Shown: positions 5,248-8,870 of the stretch, piece after piece
How positions within the stretch are numbered: the stretch's first letter is position 1
How the letters are laid out: every line of letters starts with the position of its first letter
The notes under the pieces: generated by a model
The model's input: the letters and a program-made list of their open reading frames with translations, nothing else
Told to the model about the DNA's origin: nothing
Database searches by the model: none
Assembly (NCBI GenBank): GCA_019312705.1
Contig: JAFDCW010000119.1
Location: forward strand, 1-8,870
Length of the DNA: 8,870 nt
Direction of reading: 5' to 3'
Source: Deltaproteobacteria bacterium
GTDB lineage: Bacteria; Myxococcota; Polyangia; Polyangiales; B10-G4
Position numbers and translations under genes: made by a program

Positions 5248-7738
5248 GCATCAGGAGCGCGGGGAGGACGGTCAGCTCGGCGATGAGGGCGGCCAAGACC
5301 GCGACGATGGACAGCTCGCCGAAGAGCCGCACGGGTAAGAAGCCGCTCACCTGAAGGGCGAGGAAGCCGAGCAGCACCGCGGCGGAGCTCAGGGCGACGG
5401 CACGGCCAGAACCGGCGATCGCGGCTTCGATGGCCGCGGCGGTTGAATCGTTTCGTCGGCGCTCCTCCCGGAAGCGCGTCAGAACGTGAATCGTCCCGTC
5501 GACGGCGAGGCCGATACTCACGCCGAAGACGATGACCGTGCTGGCGTTGAGTGAGAGCCCACGAAGGCCCATCCACGCGAGGACCGCCGCGAGGGGAATG
5601 ATGTTCGGCGGCACGCTAACCAGGGCGAGGCGCGGGCTGCGGAAGAGCACGCCCACGAGCACGAAGATCACCACGACCGCGAGGGCGAGGCTCGCGAGGA
5701 GATCCGAGATCACCCGGTCGAGGCCCCGGGACGCGCGGTGGGCTTCTCCGGCGATGAAGCCGGCCATGGCGTTCTGCGTGCCGAGGCGCCACTCGAGGCG
5801 GTCGAAGATGGCGTTGAGGTGGCGAATGCCCCGGTCTTGGAGGCGAACCTCGACCCGAGCGAAGCGGCCGTCTGGGGATGCGAAGCGATCGAAGGCTGAA
5901 GGGTGCCCTTCGTGAGCGGCGTGGCCCGGGTGTCCGGGGTCGTGGGTGGCCGTCGAGCGGACCACGGCCGCGAGGGCCTCGATGCGCCCCCGGGTATCGA
6001 AGGCATCGGACGCCGAATCTGGATCTCGCGTGACGAGGGCCCAGGTTTCTCGGAGCACGTCCCCGGGGGTGGTCACCCGGAGCACGCCTTCTTCGTGGCG
6101 GAGCTCTGCAGCGATGGCGTCGAGCTCATCGAGGATGGGCCGAGTCAGAGAGGCGCCTTCTTCCATGCCTTCTCCCGCGTCGGCGACGACGTAGAACGAG
6201 CGCACGCCCCCGAGGGATTCTTCGAGGGTGAGCGTCGTCTCCCGCACGTCCGACGACCCGTCGAACTGGTCGAGGAGGGCCCCATCGACCGTCACATTGG
6301 CGGCGCCGGCGATGAAGGCGACGAAGAGGACCGCCGTCAACCCGAGCACGGCGACGGGGGACCGCATCGCGAAGCACGCCACGGCCATGACTAGCCGGTC
6401 CACGGTTCGGCCGCCCTTGGGCTGTCGGTGCGCGCTCTCTTCCCGGGGGAAAGCCGGGAGGGCCGAGGGCAGGAAGAGCACCGTCACCAAGTAGGCGACC
6501 ATCACCGCGCCACCGGCGATCGCGCCGAAGCGTCGGAGGACTTCGGTCTCGCTGATGATCAGCGAACCGAAGCCAATCGCGGTCGTTGCGGAGGTCATGA
6601 AACAGGCGACCGCCATCGTCGACATCGTCTGCCGAGCCGCGGAGAGCGGACTTTGGCCACGGTGTCGTTCTTCGCGATAACGGTGCAGGAGGTGGATCGC
6701 GTCGCCGAGGCCGATGGTGATCAGGAGCGGGGGGATCACGTTCGTCAGGAGATCGATCGGCAGCCCGAGGTACCCCATCGACCCAGTCACGATGGCCAGG
6801 CTGATGCCGACCGCGGCCAACGGCAGCACGATCCCCGCGAGGGAGCGAAATCCGAAGGCGAGGACCGCGAACGAGCCCAGGCACGCCAGCATGATGAGGG
6901 CTTCCCAGTCGGTTTCGAGGGCCTCGACGAGGCGGGTCCCGAGGTAGGGCAGTCCGGCAGGAGATACCCGGAGACCCTCCGGCGGCGGCGTATCGCCGAG
7001 GTGCGCCCGGAGTTCGTGGACAGCGGCCTCGGTCTCTCGATCGGTCGCCGTCGTGAGGGTTGCGGCGATCAGGGCGGCGCTCCGGTTTCGGGCCACCATC
7101 CGGCGAGAGAAGAGCCCACGGTCGGCGGCGACCTCGCGAATCAGGTCTCCATCGGCGAGGGTCGGGGCCGCTCCCGCGACGAGGGCCGCGATCTCGAGGG
7201 GCCGATCGTCCCAACCGTCGACGATGGAGCCGAGGCCGCCCGGGAAGCGGGTCGGTGCCTCGGCGGCCAGGAGGGCCAGCGCTTCCGCTTCGGGGCCGAG
7301 GGGAAGGGGGAAGTCTTCATCGTCCGTTTCCAGGTCAGCGAGGGTGGGCTTTCTCGCCTTCACTCGGTGGGGGATCGGAGCCGTCGTCAGGGAGTCTACG
7401 TGGCTCACCCAGGGCCGGGCCGCGAGCCAGGAGGCTAGGCTGTGCTGATACGCGAGGGCCTCGTCGGTGAGCACGTCGTGTCCCGAGACCACGACGAGGA
7501 GGACCCGTTCGTCCCCTTCGAACGCTGCGGCGTGGGCCGCGCGCCTTCGGGCCTCGGGGCCCGTTGGTGGTCCCTCTTCCGCAACGAGGCCCTCGGGAGA
7601 GAGCTCGAAGCGCAGATCAGCGACCCCGAACGCCGCGGCGAGGGCGACCCCCGCGATGACGATCTGCACGCCCCTTCGTCGGTCGACGATCCACTTCGAG
7701 GCACGATCGAGGAGCGATTTCATCAGCGGCCAGAGCAT
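5219..7738 (-). CDS. RND-superfamily (MMPL/HAE-3-like) 12-TM transporter
   Basis: An 839-residue inner-membrane protein with the duplicated RND layout. TM1 is at about 24-42, a first periplasmic domain at about 44-275, five TMs at about 278-428, TM7 at about 459-478, a second periplasmic domain at about 480-675 and five TMs at about 680-832. The two halves carry matching motifs: GLGDAIHLLHRYREE (343-357, Asp346) and GLAVDGTIHVLTRFREE (743-759, Asp747). These mid-membrane acidic residues are the expected proton-relay sites. Length and architecture fit MMPL/HAE-3 exporters such as hopanoid or lipid transporters, but the substrate cannot be read from sequence. No adaptor or outer-membrane channel gene is adjacent. 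An unusual His-rich stretch (HDPGHPGHAAHEGH, 599-612) lies in the second periplasmic domain. The start is uncertain: ATG 7738 gives MLWPLMKSLL, a second ATG at 7723 gives MKSLL, and neither has a clear ribosome binding site. The stop overlaps the convergent lipoprotein gene by 29 bp; the phosphatase gene is divergent. Confidence 0.92.
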   Translation of the reverse strand: MLWPLMKSLLDRASKWIVDRRRGVQIVIAGVALAAAFGVADLRFELSPEGLVAEEGPPTGPEARRRAAHAAAFEGDERVLLVVVSGHDVLTDEALAYQHSLASWLAARPWVSHVDSLTTAPIPHRVKARKPTLADLETDDEDFPLPLGPEAEALALLAAEAPTRFPGGLGSIVDGWDDRPLEIAALVAGAAPTLADGDLIREVAADRGLFSRRMVARNRSAALIAATLTTATDRETEAAVHELRAHLGDTPPPEGLRVSPAGLPYLGTRLVEALETDWEALIMLACLGSFAVLAFGFRSLAGIVLPLAAVGISLAIVTGSMGYLGLPIDLLTNVIPPLLITIGLGDAIHLLHRYREERHRGQSPLSAARQTMSTMAVACFMTSATTAIGFGSLIISETEVLRRFGAIAGGAVMVAYLVTVLFLPSALPAFPREESAHRQPKGGRTVDRLVMAVACFAMRSPVAVLGLTAVLFVAFIAGAANVTVDGALLDQFDGSSDVRETTLTLEESLGGVRSFYVVADAGEGMEEGASLTRPILDELDAIAAELRHEEGVLRVTTPGDVLRETWALVTRDPDSASDAFDTRGRIEALAAVVRSTATHDPGHPGHAAHEGHPSAFDRFASPDGRFARVEVRLQDRGIRHLNAIFDRLEWRLGTQNAMAGFIAGEAHRASRGLDRVISDLLASLALAVVVIFVLVGVLFRSPRLALVSVPPNIIPLAAVLAWMGLRGLSLNASTVIVFGVSIGLAVDGTIHVLTRFREERRRNDSTAAAIEAAIAGSGRAVALSSAAVLLGFLALQVSGFLPVRLFGELSIVAVLAALIAELTVLPALLMLTMRGGKTR

Positions 7739-7825
7739 AGGCGCGAAAGGCCCAGGGGCCCATCATCGCGGGGCCGCCTTGGCCGTCGATCGCCGCGAAA
7801 ACTCCCGTCACCGAATGGTGAATCC

Positions 7826-7836
7826 CTTGTTACAAG
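7826..7836. promoter_or_regulatory. Candidate operator: CTTGT-T-ACAAG flanked by GTGAAT/ATTCAC
   Basis: The 11-bp odd-centred palindrome CTTGTTACAAG is enclosed by a second inverted pair, GTGAAT at 7818-7823 and ATTCAC at 7841-7846, with centres only 1 bp apart. This looks like a site for a dimeric or tetrameric regulator located between the divergent genes. No regulator gene is in the window, so the protein is unknown. Confidence 0.3.
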
Positions 7837-7857
7837 TCGCATTCACTTCTGAAACGT

Positions 7858-7905
7858 GGGCATTTCACGAGCGCACGGTGGAGGTTTCTCGGGGCTGAAA
7901 TGCCC
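7858..7905 (+). repeat. 10-bp perfect inverted repeat upstream of the PP2C gene
   Basis: GGGCATTTCA (7858-7867) is the exact reverse complement of TGAAATGCCC (7896-7905), separated by 28 nt. In RNA the right arm would pair over the alternative ATG at 7900 and place the only GGAGG (7880-7884) in the loop. The right arm could instead pair with TTCAG (7906-7910), and the left arm with TGAAA (7850-7854), giving mutually exclusive folds. Confidence 0.5.
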
Positions 7906-7947
7906 TTCAGAAATCGCGTGGCACGGTGCTCGCAACGTCACCGGACC

Positions 7948-8670
7948 ATGCGACCCCTTCGACTCTCCGCCTTCGGTGGCTCCGACATCGGCCGCCGCTC
8001 CCTGAACGAGGACCGCTTCCTCGTGGATCACTTCGCCAGCATCTATGCGGTCGCGGACGGGATGGGCAGTTGCGAAGGCGGGGAGGTGGCGAGCGGGATC
8101 GCCGTCCAGACCCTCAACCGGTTCTTCACTCAGGTCGGCACCGCAGCGGACGGGAACTCGGAGATCCGGGAGGCGCGCATGGACATGGCCTTTCGCATGG
8201 CCCACCACGAGGTGAAGAAGCGCCGGATTGGCCACCTCAAGGAGATGGGTACGACCCTCGTCGCCCTCCGCGTCGATTCGGACCGGCGCGCCGTCATCTC
8301 CCACGTCGGAGACAGCCGCATCTATCGCCTGCGCGGCGGTAGGCTCGTGTCGCTGACCCGCGACCACTCCCTGGTGGCCGACATGGAGGCCGCCGGAATC
8401 CCCCGGGCCCAGCGGGTGATGCACCGCCACGTGCTGACCCGCGCCCTCGGCGTGACCGAACCCCGCCAAGACACGCAAACCCTCTCCCTCGAGCCCGGCG
8501 ACCGCTTTTTGCTCTGCAGCGACGGCCTGACCAGCCAGGTCAGCGACCGCCGCATCGCCTCGATCATGAGCGCCGCGCCGGACCAGATGATCGTGCCCGC
8601 CCTCATCAGCGAGGCCTGGCGCAACGACGCCTGCGACAACACCACCGCCGTCGTCGTCCTCGTCGACTGA
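7948..8670 (+). CDS. PP2C-family (PPM) Ser/Thr protein phosphatase
   Basis: A 240-residue single-domain cytosolic phosphatase of the bacterial Stp/PrpC/PppA type. It removes phosphate from Ser/Thr residues with two divalent metals and usually opposes eukaryotic-like Ser/Thr kinases, which are abundant in myxobacteria. Motifs in order: SDIGRRSLNED (12-22), YAVADGMG (33-40, metal-binding Asp37), MGTTLVAL (100-107), ISHVGDSRIYRL (117-128), LTRDHSLV (136-143), VLTRALG (162-168), LLCSDGLT (188-195, Asp192) and DNTTAVVVLVD (230-240, Asp230). All metal-binding aspartates are present. Unusually, the canonical DGMGGHxxGE reads DGMGSCEGGE, with Cys42 in place of His. Start choice: ATG 7948 begins close to the domain edge. 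ATG 7900 would add 16 residues (MPFRNRVARCSQRHRT) outside the family fold, and its GGAGG (7880-7884) is 15 nt away, so it remains a real alternative. No kinase gene is in the window. Transcription is divergent from the RND transporter. Confidence 0.92.
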   Translation: MRPLRLSAFGGSDIGRRSLNEDRFLVDHFASIYAVADGMGSCEGGEVASGIAVQTLNRFFTQVGTAADGNSEIREARMDMAFRMAHHEVKKRRIGHLKEMGTTLVALRVDSDRRAVISHVGDSRIYRLRGGRLVSLTRDHSLVADMEAAGIPRAQRVMHRHVLTRALGVTEPRQDTQTLSLEPGDRFLLCSDGLTSQVSDRRIASIMSAAPDQMIVPALISEAWRNDACDNTTAVVVLVD

Positions 8671-8733
8671 ACAGCATCGCTGGTCGCGCGATCCACGGCG
8701 CGATCTGGCCTCGCTTTCTGCGCTGCCTGCTCA

Positions 8734-8748
8734 CCTACAAAAGGTAGG
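8734..8748 (+). terminator. Small hairpin downstream of PP2C (weak terminator candidate)
   Basis: CCTAC (8734-8738), loop AAAAG, GTAGG (8744-8748) lies 64 nt after the phosphatase stop. An alternative pairing ACCT/AGGT is also possible. It is a short stem and has no T-tract. Confidence 0.25.
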
Positions 8749-8813
8749 CTGCGCGGGCTGCTCGAAACCGAGACCACCTCGCTTGTGTCTCACGTGACCT
8801 GCGACGCTGTTTC

Positions 8814-8845
8814 GAGACGTGAATCGGGAGACGTGAATCGAGACG
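8814..8845 (+). repeat. Tandem repeat GAGACGTGAATCG (about 2.4 copies)
   Basis: GAGACGTGAATCG occurs at 8814-8826 and again identically at 8828-8840, one base apart; a third truncated copy, GAGACG, begins at 8840. The core GTGAATC also appears once upstream of the phosphatase gene (7818-7824). Confidence 0.85.
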
Positions 8846-8848
8846 GTC

Positions 8849-8866
8849 CGCAGTTTTCGCAGTTTT
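8849..8866 (+). repeat. Perfect 9-bp tandem duplication CGCAGTTTT
   Basis: CGCAGTTTT at 8849-8857 is repeated immediately at 8858-8866, directly following the 13-nt tandem repeat. The T-runs stand out against the GC-rich background; the array may extend past the right edge of the window. Confidence 0.85.
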
Positions 8867-8870
8867 GAGC

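Larger units (their letters stand above)
7739..7947. promoter_or_regulatory. Divergent intergenic region rich in palindromes (RND / PP2C)
   Basis: This 209-bp region should hold the promoters of both flanking genes. Between 7808 and 7910 it packs several inverted repeats: TCACC-GAAT-GGTGA (7808-7821); GTGAAT (7818-7823) with ATTCAC (7841-7846), nested around CTTGT-T-ACAAG (7826-7836); TGAAA (7850-7854) with TTTCA (7863-7867); GGGCATTTCA (7858-7867) with TGAAATGCCC (7896-7905); and CTGAA (7895-7899) with TTCAG (7906-7910). The tetramer TGAA and its complement alternate six times. I could not assign a convincing -35/-10 pair in either direction. The arrangement suggests operator sites or leader-RNA structure, and this is inference. 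Confidence 0.45.
8671..8870. other. 200-bp 3' region without a gene; short direct and inverted repeats
   Basis: No supportable gene is seen in either strand. The stretch contains the direct repeat GCGCGATC (8686-8693 and 8698-8705), a small hairpin CCTAC-AAAAG-GTAGG (8734-8748), the inverted repeat CTCGAAAC (8761-8768) with GTTTCGAG (8809-8816) and inner GAGAC (8770-8774) / GTCTC (8787-8791). These are followed by two tandem repeats at 8814-8845 and 8849-8866. It may hold the terminator of the phosphatase gene and the promoter of an off-window neighbour. Confidence 0.5.

Noticed and set aside
6428..7438. 336-codon plus-strand open frame opposite the RND transporter
   Set aside because: Highly charged, low-complexity translation antisense to clear RND transmembrane and periplasmic sequence.
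8671..8870. Possible CRISPR array because of short repeats
   Set aside because: The repeats are 9 and 13 nt, with spacers of zero or one base; CRISPR repeats are longer and separated by spacers of about 30 nt. No cas gene is present.

Overview
This is a GC-rich window, roughly two-thirds G+C by eye. Its secreted proteins resemble those of Myxococcota, most likely a Polyangiales/Sandaracinaceae-type myxobacterium. The pointers are lipoproteins whose mature ends are low-complexity Asp-Ala-Gly stretches, and a Cys-rich lipoprotein that combines a 'myxococcus disulfide' (DUF4215-like) repeat with MopE-type DxDxDG / DCDD repeats. The taxonomic call is an inference from protein style; no rRNA or marker gene is present.

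Layout, left to right. (1) 3-101 (+) is the last 32 codons of a Cys/Met-metabolism PLP-dependent enzyme (cystathionine gamma-synthase / O-acetylhomoserine sulfhydrylase / methionine gamma-lyase superfamily). (2) 176-3346 (+) is a large lipoprotein of the penicillin acylase Ntn-hydrolase family, with the autocatalytic Gly-Ser junction at Ser332 and a His at beta-chain position 23, as in AHL, aculeacin and cephalosporin acylases. (3) 3551-4453 (+) is a Cys-rich MopE/DUF4215 lipoprotein. (4) 4522-5247 (+) is a small lipoprotein of unknown function, probably transcribed from its own promoter as a leaderless mRNA. (5) 5219-7738 (-) is a 12-TM RND/MMPL-family transporter that overlaps gene 4 tail to tail by 29 bp. 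(6) 7948-8670 (+) is a single-domain PP2C-type Ser/Thr phosphatase, divergent from the transporter. The 209-bp divergent intergenic region is dense in palindromes. (7) 8671-8870 holds no gene I can support, but has short tandem repeats and nested inverted repeats.

Three consecutive genes encode outer-envelope lipoproteins and the fourth encodes an inner-membrane RND protein, so most of the window is devoted to the cell envelope or exterior. They do not form an obvious operon: gaps of 68 to about 200 bp, hairpins at several stop codons, a separate promoter before gene 4 and an opposing orientation argue for independent units. I see no CRISPR array, transposase, tRNA, rRNA, phage gene or recognisable defence system. 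The points most worth a second look are the His-type acylase as a candidate quorum-quenching enzyme, the His-rich periplasmic insert in the RND protein, the His-to-Cys change in the PP2C active-site motif, and the palindrome cluster between the transporter and phosphatase genes.
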